From assembly GCA_002315335.1 (NCBI GenBank), contig DCGW01000034.1:18055-73489 (forward strand): a stretch of 55,435 bases of DNA, read 5' to 3'. Positions 9,072-18,168 of the stretch are shown here, one piece after another. The notes beneath the pieces were generated by a model. That model was not told the origin of the DNA and did not search any database. It saw nothing but the letters and a program-made list of their open reading frames with translations. The stretch comes from Firmicutes bacterium UBA1768. GTDB lineage: Bacteria; Bacillota; Clostridia; Peptostreptococcales; Anaerovoracaceae. The first letter of the stretch is position 1. Each line of letters starts with the position of its first letter. Both the position numbers and the translations under genes were made by a program.

Positions 9072-9263
9072 CTATACTGCTCTCTGGACTTTGCCTGATC
9101 TCATGCAGCGTGTGCATACGTTTGCTCTTCTTACTGTACCGTTGTCTACGATTCTTACAGTCTGGATGTTAGCATTCCACTTTCTTCTGCTGTGTCTGTT
9201 TGAGTGGCTGACCTGGTTACCTGAAACCTGACCCTTTCCACAAATTTCACACTTTCTTGACAT
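9072..9263 (-). CDS. rpmB: 50S ribosomal protein L28
   Basis: 63-residue L28. It is the zinc-binding form: C5-x2-C8 at the N-terminus and C50-x2-C53 near the C-terminus. The family core GNQVSHSNRHSRRKW is intact. A near-perfect AGGAGGTG site precedes the ATG. It appears monocistronic, with its own strong promoter and terminator, as is usual for rpmB beside asp23. The tiny spoVM gene often placed between thiN and rpmB is not present. Confidence 0.97.
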   Translation of the reverse strand: MSRKCEICGKGQVSGNQVSHSNRHSRRKWNANIQTVRIVDNGTVRRANVCTRCMRSGKVQRAV

Positions 9264-9327
9264 TTCGACACCTCCTCACTGAAAATCTATATATATTCGT
9301 ATATCGTTAACACATCGAACAAAAGAG

Positions 9328-9356
9328 ATTATACCATATGCTAAGTATAATGTAAA
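9328..9356 (-). promoter_or_regulatory. Strong sigma-A promoter for rpmB
   Basis: Minus strand: TTTACA (9356-9351), 17-nt spacer, TATAAT (9333-9328), with TGG directly before the -10 (extended -10). Good agreement with consensus, as expected for a ribosomal protein gene. Confidence 0.85.
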
Positions 9357-9387
9357 ACAAATTTTTTAATATTTGTCATTTTTTTAG

Positions 9388-10029
9388 TTATTTTCTCGCA
9401 ATAATTATCCAGGCCAGTCCCTTATCAATTCTGATTACTCCGCTTCCTTCATTTGAAACGCAGAGAGTTGAATTGGCAGGGCCCAGATCAGCATGGTTCA
9501 GCTTATATTTAAAGCCTTCAATACTGAGTCCCTTAACTTCTCCATAGGGCAGAACCGAAACAACCGAGCCCTCCGGAAGGTCTCCGAATCTGATTTCCGC
9601 AGGCTCTTCGTCAGCAACGGCAGCAATGATTATGTTCTTTCCGTCAAGAATTCTTGCAGCTACGCCCTTCCGTTCAAGGTCAAAAAGCATAATCATGTTG
9701 GACAAACTGTGATCCATCCTGTCGCCGGTCGCTCCGTAAATATCAATATCCGTATAGCCGGCATTAATTACAAAATCTATTCCGAGTCTGAGATCGCTCT
9801 CGTCCTTTTCCTTAGGTCTTTCGTGCCTTGCAACGCCAAGAACGTTCATCTCCATCAGCACATTAGGATATATGCTGTCAAAATCTCCGATAATAGCGTG
9901 GGGTGCCTCACCAAGCTTACTGAAGTGGTTTGCCCCTCCGTCACAGGCCATTAAAAATCTGTATTGTTTAAAGTCTATGCTTTCAAAGCCGAGGTCTCCG
10001 CTTCCAAAAACAGCTGCTCTACCACCCAT
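9388..10029 (-). CDS. thiN: Thiamine pyrophosphokinase
   Basis: Transfers pyrophosphate from ATP to thiamine, giving thiamine diphosphate. 213 residues with the family motifs DGGAN (30-34), GDFDS (48-52), KDESD (75-79) and GATGDRMDH (99-107). The start codon shares one base with the rpe stop (TAATG), so translation is coupled. Last gene of the prpC-prkC-rsgA-rpe-thiN run. Confidence 0.94.
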   Translation of the reverse strand: MGGRAAVFGSGDLGFESIDFKQYRFLMACDGGANHFSKLGEAPHAIIGDFDSIYPNVLMEMNVLGVARHERPKEKDESDLRLGIDFVINAGYTDIDIYGATGDRMDHSLSNMIMLFDLERKGVAARILDGKNIIIAAVADEEPAEIRFGDLPEGSVVSVLPYGEVKGLSIEGFKYKLNHADLGPANSTLCVSNEGSGVIRIDKGLAWIIIARK

Positions 10030-10694
10030 TACTTCATCTCCTTAAGAATTTTCATAAACTGTTCTGTCTCGCTCTTCGGGTCAGGCTTACCGAAAACAGC
10101 CGAGCCCGCAACTAAAATATTTGCTCCCGCATCGAGTACCCGCTGAGCGTTATTGAGCTTTACACCACCGTCAACCTCGATAGCCACATCAAGACCCTTC
10201 TTTTCGATAAGCTTTCTAAGCTCCGTAATCTTTCTGAGCCCTGACTCTATAAAGGACTGACCACCGAAGCCCGGGTTAACAGTCATGATAATAACCATAT
10301 CGATGTATTCAAGAATTTCGTCGAGAGTTCTCAGCGAGGTGGCAGGGTTAATAGCAACTCCAGCCTTTACACCAAAGCTCTTAATGTACTCAACAGTTCT
10401 ATGAAGGTGTATACACGCCTCCTGATGAACAGTGATGTATTCCGTATTTTCAAAAACAAAGTTTTCTATGTACTTGTCCGGATTTTCTATCATGAGGTGG
10501 ACGTCATAAGGCAGACTGGTTTTCCCTTCAAGGCCCTGAAGAATAACAGGTCCTATAGTGATGTTGGGCACGAAGTGTCCGTCCATTACATCAATATGAA
10601 GCATGTCTGCTCCGCCAAGCTCAGTAGCTTTGCAGTGTTCCGCAAGACGACCAAAGTCGGCAGAAAGAATTGATGGGCTTAATTGATATTTCAT
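10029..10694 (-). CDS. rpe: Ribulose-phosphate 3-epimerase
   Basis: Interconverts ribulose 5-phosphate and xylulose 5-phosphate in the pentose phosphate pathway. A 221-residue TIM barrel with HIDVMDGHFVPN (33-44), DVHLM (64-68), MTVNPGFGGQ (137-146) and EVDGGV (173-178), which carry the metal and catalytic Asp residues. AAAGGAG precedes the ATG. It is 21 nt after rsgA and overlaps thiN by 1 nt. Confidence 0.96.
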   Translation of the reverse strand: MKYQLSPSILSADFGRLAEHCKATELGGADMLHIDVMDGHFVPNITIGPVILQGLEGKTSLPYDVHLMIENPDKYIENFVFENTEYITVHQEACIHLHRTVEYIKSFGVKAGVAINPATSLRTLDEILEYIDMVIIMTVNPGFGGQSFIESGLRKITELRKLIEKKGLDVAIEVDGGVKLNNAQRVLDAGANILVAGSAVFGKPDPKSETEQFMKILKEMK

Positions 10695-10715
10695 TGTTTT
10701 CTCCTTTCCTTTAAG

Positions 10716-11627
10716 CTATGCTTTGGAGCGATAAATCACCGGTCGTGACTTAAGCTCGCCAAACAGTTCCTTATATGAGTTATATCTTTCTTCACTGATT
10801 TTCCCGCTTGAAGCGGCATCCTTAACGCCGCAGTCGGGCTCAGCTATATGTACACAGGTTGTAAACCTGCACTCTTCTTCATACTCTCTGAATTCAGGAA
10901 AATAGTCCTTTAGCTCTTCGGCCTTGATTTCCGGAAGCTCAAAGGACTGAAAGCCCGGGGTGTCAAAAATCATCAGCCCCTTGAGGTCTGACAGAAGCTC
11001 AACATGGCGGGTTGTATGCTTTCCCCTTTTCAGCTTTCGGCTAATTTCTCCGGTTTCCATTTCAAAGCTTCCAAGAGCATTTACCAGCGAAGACTTTCCT
11101 ACGCCGGAAGCCCCCATAACCATGGCACGCCTTCCGTGAATAAAGCTTCTTACCGCGTCAACTCCTCTGCCCGTTTCCGCACTGATGAAAAACAGCGGAA
11201 AGCCAGTATCGTCGTATATTCTTTCGAGCCTCTCAATCTCTTCCGGACTCGCAATATCGCATTTGTTAAAAACTATTGCAACCTCAGTTTCATTATGAAG
11301 CGCCATTACTGTCTGTTTGTCAATAAAAGGGAGGATAGGCTCAGGGTCCTTAACCGCAGCAGTTATCAGGCAGACCTCAACATTGGCAACCGGCGGCCTT
11401 ATAAAATCATTTATCCTCGGAAGTATTTCCTTTATTCTGTTTTCGCCGTCCCGCTTTCCTATTTCAAAGAGGACCGAATCTCCTACCATCGGAACCTCTC
11501 CGTTCTTCCTGAACAGGCCCTTGGCTTTACATTCAAAGATACAAGCGGAGGCCTCTACATAGTAGAAACCTCCGATACCCTTTGTTATTGTTCCCTTAAG
11601 CAGGGTATTTTCCTGACTCAAAATCAA
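10716..11627 (-). CDS. rsgA: Ribosome small-subunit GTPase RsgA
   Basis: Circularly permuted GTPase for late 30S maturation. 303 residues: N-terminal OB fold, then NKCD (G4, 121-124) before GASGVGKS (G1, 172-179) and DTPG (G3, 222-225), the diagnostic permuted order. The zinc module follows with C253, C258, H260, C266. The start is a TTG at 11627 preceded by AAGGA, and it overlaps the 3' end of prkC by 32 nt. This adds about eight residues before the usual LKGTI beginning of the family. Confidence 0.94.
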   Translation of the reverse strand: MILSQENTLLKGTITKGIGGFYYVEASACIFECKAKGLFRKNGEVPMVGDSVLFEIGKRDGENRIKEILPRINDFIRPPVANVEVCLITAAVKDPEPILPFIDKQTVMALHNETEVAIVFNKCDIASPEEIERLERIYDDTGFPLFFISAETGRGVDAVRSFIHGRRAMVMGASGVGKSSLVNALGSFEMETGEISRKLKRGKHTTRHVELLSDLKGLMIFDTPGFQSFELPEIKAEELKDYFPEFREYEEECRFTTCVHIAEPDCGVKDAASSGKISEERYNSYKELFGELKSRPVIYRSKA

Positions 11628-14175
11628 TTTTTCCTTCCGATACTTTTACTCCGTCAAAGTATACAAACAGCTGTGCCGTTCCCGAACCGGAAACGCTGAT
11701 GGCTTCTCCGCTGTCAGATTTATACTTGTAATCATCATATACGGTCGTCATTGCGCCGTTTTTAATCATATCAATCTTCAATCTGAAAACTTCATTTGAA
11801 GCCTTGGAATAATCGAGGTGAACAGCTACCGACTTGGTTGACGAATCTTCAGGTGCAGTGCCCTTGCTCACAACTATGTCAATGCCTGTTCCTGTCATTA
11901 CAGACGAACCGGCAGGTACGCTCTGTTCAATGATATATCCGGTTTTTGCGGTTGTGCTGTATTTTTCCTTTACGGTATTCACCATCAGGTTTGCGCCCTT
12001 TAGCACTTCCTTTGCCTCATCGAGAGTAAGTCCCACAACATTGACCATCTCGATTTCCGCCTTAGCAGTACCGTCACTGCAAACCAAATCAATAGTAGTA
12101 CCTGGTCCTAATACCGACCCCGCCGCAGGGCTTTGACGAATTATCGTACCCTCAGGCAGAGCATTTGCTTCATAGGTTATGGTTCCGACGCTGTAACCGC
12201 ACTGCTCTATCAATATCTGAGCATCAGAAACAGTCATTCCGTCAAGGTCAGGCACCGCATTTTCTACAAGCCCCTTGCTGACCACAACTTCAACTACCGT
12301 GCCCTCCTTAACCGTATCGCCCTCTTCTTTGTTCTGAGAGCAAACCTGGTTTTCGGCATATTTGTCACTGAACTCCCACGAAGTGATTTCCATCTCAAGC
12401 CCGTAGCCATCCAGAAGGTCCTTTGCATCCATGTAATCCATTCCTACGATAGAAGGCATTTCCACATCCGGGAGCTTTATATAATCTATAAGCCACAGGA
12501 GTCCGAGGCTTAAGGCAGCCGCTAACAGTATGCCAACTATAACCCCGAATATCCTCGGCATTGTGATTTTCGACTTCTTTTTCTTTGCTTTTGCAGGCTT
12601 GCGACTTTGAGACTTTTCAAGCTTCGCCCGCTTTTCCTCCTGCAATCTCTGCAGCTCTTCCTGCTGTCTTTGAATTTCCTCCTGCTCTTTAACGTGCTTC
12701 AGCGACTTTCCGTAAGGACTCGAATTTACGAAAGTATCCCTGCTGCTGTCTCTGTATTCAGGGCTATGATTGTTAATTTCTTCACGAATATCATCAGGAA
12801 GCGAATCGTTCCACACACCATCATCAATAAACGAATTATCATACGCACCGGTATTGGAACTCGAGTTCTCCCAGATAATACCATTCCCTGTATTATTAAG
12901 TCCATGTGATGAATAATCGGTCTGGGGAGCTTGTGTGATAGCCTCAAGCTGAGCCGTGTTGGCTTTTTCAGCAATCTCACTTCGCTTTACCCTCTCTTTG
13001 CGTCTTTCTTCTTTTCTTCTTTGAGCATCTGTCATCGGCGGCTCATCAAGGCCTTCTGCAGAACCTCCGTCACCGCTTCCGCTTCCTTCAAATACACCAT
13101 ACACTCCACCCCTGAAATCAGGAGCATCGTAACCATCGTATTGAATTGAGCCGGTCCCAAATGAACCAATTCCCGGCATGCTTACTACGCCGCCTTCTTC
13201 AACATGTATGATAGAATCAAGGTCATCAGGCAAACCGCAGGAGTCCTCTCCCGAAGCTGCGTCGTTATAATAGTTGCCTGGAGTGAATTCCGTTTTATTT
13301 CCAATAACAGGAGGAATAATCAGACCATCAGAAATCCTTCCTGTATCCCCGTTGTTCTTTCTTCTTAGATTGTCCAAAGCATTCAGCAAAGCATCCGCAC
13401 TCGCAAAACGATTTACAGGAACCTTCTCAGAAGCCTTCATAATAATAGCTTCAAGCTCAGGACTTATATCTTGATTATATACCGATGGCGGCAGCATCTC
13501 TTTATTGAGGTGCATCATAGCAATCGAAATAGGATTGTCCCCATCAAAAGGCACTCTTCCTGTAATCATCTCGTAGATTACTATACCCATGGAGTAAACA
13601 TCTGACTTGCCGTCAACATATCCACCCCTCGCCTGCTCAGGCGAAAAATAGTGGGCAGACCCTGTAATGCTGTTATCGTTGATTATGGTTGTGGTGGCCG
13701 AAGTAGCCTTTGCGATTCCGAAGTCCGTAATCTTTGCAACACCCTGGGTATTGACAATGATATTCATAGGCTTTACGTCCCTGTGTATTACACCGTTCTG
13801 GTGAGCGCACACAAGGGCAGAAGTTATCTGCATTGCAATGTCAATAGTATCTTCTTCTGATAGTCTTCCCTTTTCTTCAATAACTTCACTCAGAGTCCTT
13901 CCCTCTACATACTCCATTACGATGTAGTGATTGTCGTCTTCTGTGACGCCCACATCATAAATTCCAACAATATTAGCATGCAGGAGCTGGGCAGCAGCCC
14001 TCGACTCATTTTTAAAGCCTTTTACAAATTTCTTGTCTTTTACAAAATTGGGTTTCAGAATTTTAATTGCCACAAATCGATTTAGCACGTTACAGTGTGC
14101 CTTATAAACAGTGGCCATTCCGCCCTCGCCGATTTTTTCAATCAGCTCATACCTGTTATCTATCACTGTGTTCAT
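11596..14175 (-). CDS. prkC: PASTA-domain serine/threonine kinase PrkC
   Basis: Membrane Hanks-type kinase that senses muropeptides or lipid II and controls growth, dormancy and wall metabolism. 859 residues, longer than the usual 600-680. Kinase domain about 10-270: glycine loop GEGGMATVY (17-25), Lys38, catalytic HRDVKPMN (131-138), DFG (151-153). A 270-residue linker (about 270-540) is low-complexity and ends in a Glu/Gln/Lys coiled coil and a lysine cluster. One membrane helix 541-562, then three PASTA repeats (about 568-635, 639-702, 707-772) and an extra C-terminal beta-rich domain (778-859) I do not recognise. Overlaps prpC by 20 nt and rsgA by 32 nt. Confidence 0.95.
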   Translation of the reverse strand: MNTVIDNRYELIEKIGEGGMATVYKAHCNVLNRFVAIKILKPNFVKDKKFVKGFKNESRAAAQLLHANIVGIYDVGVTEDDNHYIVMEYVEGRTLSEVIEEKGRLSEEDTIDIAMQITSALVCAHQNGVIHRDVKPMNIIVNTQGVAKITDFGIAKATSATTTIINDNSITGSAHYFSPEQARGGYVDGKSDVYSMGIVIYEMITGRVPFDGDNPISIAMMHLNKEMLPPSVYNQDISPELEAIIMKASEKVPVNRFASADALLNALDNLRRKNNGDTGRISDGLIIPPVIGNKTEFTPGNYYNDAASGEDSCGLPDDLDSIIHVEEGGVVSMPGIGSFGTGSIQYDGYDAPDFRGGVYGVFEGSGSGDGGSAEGLDEPPMTDAQRRKEERRKERVKRSEIAEKANTAQLEAITQAPQTDYSSHGLNNTGNGIIWENSSSNTGAYDNSFIDDGVWNDSLPDDIREEINNHSPEYRDSSRDTFVNSSPYGKSLKHVKEQEEIQRQQEELQRLQEEKRAKLEKSQSRKPAKAKKKKSKITMPRIFGVIVGILLAAALSLGLLWLIDYIKLPDVEMPSIVGMDYMDAKDLLDGYGLEMEITSWEFSDKYAENQVCSQNKEEGDTVKEGTVVEVVVSKGLVENAVPDLDGMTVSDAQILIEQCGYSVGTITYEANALPEGTIIRQSPAAGSVLGPGTTIDLVCSDGTAKAEIEMVNVVGLTLDEAKEVLKGANLMVNTVKEKYSTTAKTGYIIEQSVPAGSSVMTGTGIDIVVSKGTAPEDSSTKSVAVHLDYSKASNEVFRLKIDMIKNGAMTTVYDDYKYKSDSGEAISVSGSGTAQLFVYFDGVKVSEGKIDFESGKYPA

Positions 14176-14947
14176 CGTCTGTGTTCCTGTTCTCTATTAT
14201 TATAGCTGTAATATTATCACGACCACCATTTTTGTTTGCACGAACCACAAGCTCTCTGCAAGCTTCCTGTGGGCTCTTTGCAGAAATGATTACGGAGCAG
14301 AGTTCTTCATCGGAAACCTCTCCGTACAGACCATCGCTGCACAAAAGGTAAATGTCGTTTTCGAGTAACGGAAGTGCGAAACCGTCGGCAAGAACGCCGC
14401 CTTCGCTTCCTACAGCCCTTGTAATTGTATGAAAAAGCTGAGGTATAGCATCTGTCTTTTCAAGGTCGACGCAGTCTTCAGGCTTAAGCTTTCCCTCTTT
14501 CACAAGCTTGTTGGCAAGTGTGTGGTCCTCAGTAAGCCTGATAATTTCTCCGTCTCTCACAAGATAAGCTCTGCTGTCTCCTACATTTGAGATGTAGGCC
14601 GTATTGTTTTCAATAGTCAATATGACAGCAGTGGTTGCCATTCCTCTGCACTGGTATTCCGCTTCTGATTTGGTAATTATTTCCAGATTTGCCAGATCTA
14701 AGGCCTTGTCATGGAAATCCAATATTTGTCTTTTATTATGCTTTTTTCCGTTGAACTTTGTGAGAAGAAATTCTGATATGCACTTGCAGGCGAGACTGCT
14801 TGCAACCTCACCGGCAGACTGACCTCCCACGCCGTCAGCTACAACGAAAATATTTTTATCTTCATCGACAAAAAAACTGTCCTCGTTCTGGTTTCTGACC
14901 TTTCCTTTGTCCGTTATATATCCAGTAATCATATTCGGATTGTTCAT
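14156..14947 (-). CDS. prpC: PP2C-type protein phosphatase PrpC
   Basis: Mn/Mg-dependent Ser/Thr phosphatase that reverses PrkC phosphorylation. 263 residues with the PP2C motifs RNQNEDSF (18-25), VADGVGG (36-42), GMATTAV, VGDSRAYL, EDHT, CSDGL and GGRDNIT, supplying the metal-binding aspartates. AGGGGG abuts the first ATG at 14947, so M6 (14932) is a possible alternative start. A candidate promoter and an upstream terminator suggest that prpC heads its own transcript. In many Firmicutes rlmN sits directly upstream; here there is only a 208-nt gap. Confidence 0.94.
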   Translation of the reverse strand: MNNPNMITGYITDKGKVRNQNEDSFFVDEDKNIFVVADGVGGQSAGEVASSLACKCISEFLLTKFNGKKHNKRQILDFHDKALDLANLEIITKSEAEYQCRGMATTAVILTIENNTAYISNVGDSRAYLVRDGEIIRLTEDHTLANKLVKEGKLKPEDCVDLEKTDAIPQLFHTITRAVGSEGGVLADGFALPLLENDIYLLCSDGLYGEVSDEELCSVIISAKSPQEACRELVVRANKNGGRDNITAIIIENRNTDDEHSDR

Positions 14948-14978
14948 CCCCCTAAAATATTGAGGCCTCTACCCCGCC

Positions 14979-15007
14979 CCTATACAGTATATTGTACTTT
15001 ATATCAA
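14979..15007 (-). promoter_or_regulatory. Candidate promoter for prpC operon
   Basis: Minus strand TTGATA (15007-15002), 17 nt, TATAGG (14984-14979). The -10 is imperfect; an alternative TACAAT lies a few bases upstream. Its position just after the rsmB terminator supports a new transcription start. Confidence 0.45.
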
Positions 15008-15060
15008 CAAAAATTTAAAGTATTTTTTTCATTTTATTACAAAAATATATCAGAAAAAGA

Positions 15061-15100
15061 AATTAATTCAGGATATCGCAAAGCATTGCCTGAATTAATT
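15061..15100 (-). terminator. Stem-loop terminator after rsmB
   Basis: A perfect 12-bp inverted repeat (15061-15072 with 15089-15100) with a 16-nt loop containing a further GCAA/TTGC pairing. On the minus strand it is followed by a T-rich run (TCTTTTTC). It lies about 55 nt after the rsmB stop, in the slot where rlmN is usually found. Confidence 0.65.
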
Positions 15101-15155
15101 GAATTTTCAACGATTATGAGCTACATATGAAATCTCTGAAGACTTCTTAATGCTC

Positions 15156-16454
15156 CTATTTATTTTCTTTGACAAGACTGCAGATAAAAAATCCATCCAC
15201 ACCGTCTTCAAAAGGTGTAAGCTGCTTCATTTTTTCCACCTTAAAACAGGCATTTTCCGGTTTTGAAAGGAAGTGCCTGATTACACCTTCATTTTCAAGC
15301 CTGCTTATTGTGCAGGTGCTGTAGACTATTCTTCCGCCCTGCTTCACATACCTCGCCGCGTTTTTAAGGATGGCAAACTGTATTCTGCACATGTCCTTAA
15401 TATCCTGAGCAGTCTTAGTGTATTTGATTTCAGGCTTTCTTCTTACTACTCCAAGGCCGGAGCAGGGAACATCACAGATAACCTTATCGGCAGCTCCTTC
15501 AAATTCCGGTCTGAATTTTGTTGCGTCAGCAGTCATGGTTTCTATTATTGTTATGCCATTTCTGTCTGCAGAATCTTTAATAAGCCCCGTCTTATTTTCA
15601 TAAATGTCACACGCAATGATTTTTCCATTATTTTCCATCAATTCTGCTGCATACAAGGTTTTTCCGCCAGGTGCTGCGCAGAGGTCTATCACCGTTTCTC
15701 CCGGCTTCGGGTCGAGAGCTTCAACCGCAAGCATGGAGCTTTCATCCTGCACCGCAAAAAGCCCTTCTGCAAAGGGTTCTGTTCGGAACAGTCCGCTCCC
15801 CTTAATATTTAATGCTTTCTCTGAGTGACTCCCTTCGACAACCTCAAAGCCAAGCTCCTTAAGCCTTTTGCTAAGCACTTCCTTTGTTGTCCTGAGGCTG
15901 TTCACTCTGATGGTAAGCGGCGGCACCTGATTGGCTGATTTAAGATAATTTTCTGTGAAATCAAAGCCATAGTCGTCAAGCATGTATTTTACAAGCCACT
16001 TAGGAAAGGAGTATTTTACAGAAAGATATTTTACAGGAAGCTTTTCTGGATTTGGCAGCTTTACGCGCTTTGAACCCGCCTCTATATCTCTGAGTACTGA
16101 CCTTAGAACTCCGTTTACAAAAGGTGCCTGTGCGACACCTGTTTTTTTAGCTAAATCAACCGACTCACTTACCGCAGCATAGTTAGGAACGCTGTCCATA
16201 AATAAAATCTGGTACAGAGCCATTCTGAGAATATTCAGCGAGTTTTTTTTAACCTTTTCTATAGGGTCTCTGAGGAATTTAGAAAGATAGTAATCGAGGT
16301 ATATCTGATTTTCAAGAACTCCGTAAACCATCCTTGTCACAAAAGCACCGCCTTCACCATCAGCCTTCTTTAGCGCATCATTTACCGCAAGGTTGGAAAA
16401 AGCACCGTTGTTTTCTATTGAGTTGAGTATGTTAAGCGCAGTCTCTCTGTCCAT
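15156..16454 (-). CDS. rsmB: 16S rRNA (cytosine967-C5)-methyltransferase
   Basis: 432 residues: NusB-like RNA-binding domain (about 1-130) followed by a Rossmann methyltransferase. SAM motif DLCAAPGGK (257-265), Cys331 in DVPCSG and catalytic Cys381 in YSTCT mark the two-cysteine RNA m5C family. The ATG directly abuts the stop of the upstream metallopeptidase gene (TAGATG), with GAGGGG inside that gene serving as ribosome binding site. Confidence 0.95.
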   Translation of the reverse strand: MDRETALNILNSIENNGAFSNLAVNDALKKADGEGGAFVTRMVYGVLENQIYLDYYLSKFLRDPIEKVKKNSLNILRMALYQILFMDSVPNYAAVSESVDLAKKTGVAQAPFVNGVLRSVLRDIEAGSKRVKLPNPEKLPVKYLSVKYSFPKWLVKYMLDDYGFDFTENYLKSANQVPPLTIRVNSLRTTKEVLSKRLKELGFEVVEGSHSEKALNIKGSGLFRTEPFAEGLFAVQDESSMLAVEALDPKPGETVIDLCAAPGGKTLYAAELMENNGKIIACDIYENKTGLIKDSADRNGITIIETMTADATKFRPEFEGAADKVICDVPCSGLGVVRRKPEIKYTKTAQDIKDMCRIQFAILKNAARYVKQGGRIVYSTCTISRLENEGVIRHFLSKPENACFKVEKMKQLTPFEDGVDGFFICSLVKENK

Positions 16455-17153
16455 CTATCTTCTGCCCCTCGCAATTATTATTAGTCTTAAAAGCTGGAGT
16501 AAAGCCATAAGCAGAGCAGCAACGTATGTCATAGCCGCAGCTGTCAAAACCTTTTTTGCTCCCTTTTTTTCGTCCGGATAGACTATTCCCAGCTCTTCCA
16601 TCTGCTTTAAAGCCCTTTTGCTCGCATTAAACTCCACAGGCAGAGTAATTGCCTGAAAGATAACCGCAAAGGAGAAGCAGAGTATTCCTATAGTTTCGAG
16701 TCCCGGAATAGACAGAAACATACCTATAAGAAAGAGCGGTATTGCAAGGTACGAGCCCCAGTTTGTAACTGGTATGATTGCTGACCTGATTTTCAGAGCT
16801 GCATAACCGTCAGCATGCTGAATAGCATGGCCACATTCGTGACAGGCAACACCAATCGCAGCAATAGAAGCTGTATTGCAGACTCCCTCTGAGAGATTTA
16901 CAGTCTGAGTGGACGGATTGTAATTATCCGAAAGCTGACCACCAGTAATCGCAATTTTTATGTGGTGCAGACCATTTGCATCAAGCATTTTTCTGGCCGC
17001 CTGAGCTCCGGTAAGTCCCGTCATGGTTCTTACCCTCGAATACTTGTTGTAATTGCTCTTAACCTTTGCCTGAGCAACCGCAGTAAAAATAATTGCCGGA
17101 ATAAGGATATACATAGATGTATACCACATTGCACTACTTCCTAAAAAATCCAT
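16455..17153 (-). CDS. YugP-type membrane zinc metallopeptidase
   Basis: 232 residues of the putative neutral zinc metallopeptidase family (PF04298, YugP). N-terminal membrane helix, then the HExxH site as HECGH (105-109), then about three more membrane helices with the family segment EFNASKRAL. Substrate unknown. It is 11 nt after fmt and abuts rsmB, a common arrangement in Clostridia. Confidence 0.9.
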   Translation of the reverse strand: MDFLGSSAMWYTSMYILIPAIIFTAVAQAKVKSNYNKYSRVRTMTGLTGAQAARKMLDANGLHHIKIAITGGQLSDNYNPSTQTVNLSEGVCNTASIAAIGVACHECGHAIQHADGYAALKIRSAIIPVTNWGSYLAIPLFLIGMFLSIPGLETIGILCFSFAVIFQAITLPVEFNASKRALKQMEELGIVYPDEKKGAKKVLTAAAMTYVAALLMALLQLLRLIIIARGRR

Positions 17154-17164
17154 AATATCACCTT

Positions 17165-18115
17165 CTACTCTCCCAATATAACCCCTTCCTCAAGGGAGTT
17201 CCCTTTAATGTATTCTCCGACAGGCATAGCTTTTTTGTTAGGAAACTGTACCGAGTGTATCATCAAAAGAGAACCCTTACACATAACAAGCATTCCCTCT
17301 TTTGTGACCTTTAGAATGGTTCCCGGAGGGTCATCCTCACCCGGTCTCGTTGTACCATACCACTCAGGGCCTCTGATTTTAACGGTTTCACCCTTATATT
17401 TAGTATAAGCAACCGGCCATGGGTCCATGCCGTTAATAAGAAGCGCCACCTCATCAGCCGCTTTGTTAAAATCTATCTCCGCCTCAGCCTTTGTAAGCAT
17501 AGGAGCATAAGTCGCCTTTTCGTGTTCCTGTGGAGTGCCCTTCAGAGCATCTGCGCCGTTTTTTTCAACATCCTTGAGCAGTTCCACTATCATTTCCGCA
17601 CCCAAATACATGAGCTCGTCGTGAAGGATTCCTGCTGTAAGTCCGTTAATATCTACTATAGACTTTCGGATTACGTCACCGGTATCCATTCCTATGTCCA
17701 TCTTCATCAGCGAAATGCCGGTGAACATATAACCCTCTAAAATGGCTCTCTGAATCGGCGCCGCTCCTCTGAGAAACGGCAGCAGAGATGCGTGAATGTT
17801 TACACAGCCGTATTTAGGTACGTCAAGCACCTCCTGCGGGAGAATCTGTCCATAAGCAGCAACTACTGCAATGTCAGGCTCAACCGACTTAAGCTGTTCT
17901 AAAAACTCCTGATTGTTCTTAACCCTTTCTGGCTGAACAACCTCTATTCCCAGCTCAAGAGCCGCCTCCTTAACAGGTGTAGGCACAACCTTTTTTCCTC
18001 GGTTTTTTGGTCTGTCTGGCTGTGTCACCACGAGAACAACCTCGTGCCCCGCAGCCGCTATCTCTTTCAGGGACTGCACCGCAAATTCCGGAGTCCCCAT
18101 ATATACTACCTTCAT
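17165..18115 (-). CDS. fmt: Methionyl-tRNA formyltransferase
   Basis: Formylates Met-tRNA-fMet from 10-formyl-THF for initiation. 316 residues: Rossmann start VVYMGTPEFA, catalytic Asn106/His108 in NIHASLLP, the downstream LRGAAPIQ segment and Asp144 in GMDTGD, then the C-terminal OB domain. GGAGG precedes the ATG. It follows def in the same operon. Confidence 0.96.
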   Translation of the reverse strand: MKVVYMGTPEFAVQSLKEIAAAGHEVVLVVTQPDRPKNRGKKVVPTPVKEAALELGIEVVQPERVKNNQEFLEQLKSVEPDIAVVAAYGQILPQEVLDVPKYGCVNIHASLLPFLRGAAPIQRAILEGYMFTGISLMKMDIGMDTGDVIRKSIVDINGLTAGILHDELMYLGAEMIVELLKDVEKNGADALKGTPQEHEKATYAPMLTKAEAEIDFNKAADEVALLINGMDPWPVAYTKYKGETVKIRGPEWYGTTRPGEDDPPGTILKVTKEGMLVMCKGSLLMIHSVQFPNKKAMPVGEYIKGNSLEEGVILGE

Positions 18116-18168
18116 TTTTCCTCCTGATTATGAACTTAGGCAAGCAAGATTTCTATAGTGAACAAGCC

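Noticed and set aside
9264..9387. spoVM between thiN and rpmB
   Set aside because: No frame encoding the short conserved SpoVM peptide is present in the gap.
11004..11699. Long open frame on the plus strand (about 231 codons)
   Set aside because: Antisense shadow of rsgA and the end of prkC; no family resemblance and no start signals.
15273..15812. Plus-strand open frame opposite rsmB
   Set aside because: Shadow of a conserved gene; no ribosome binding site or recognisable motif.
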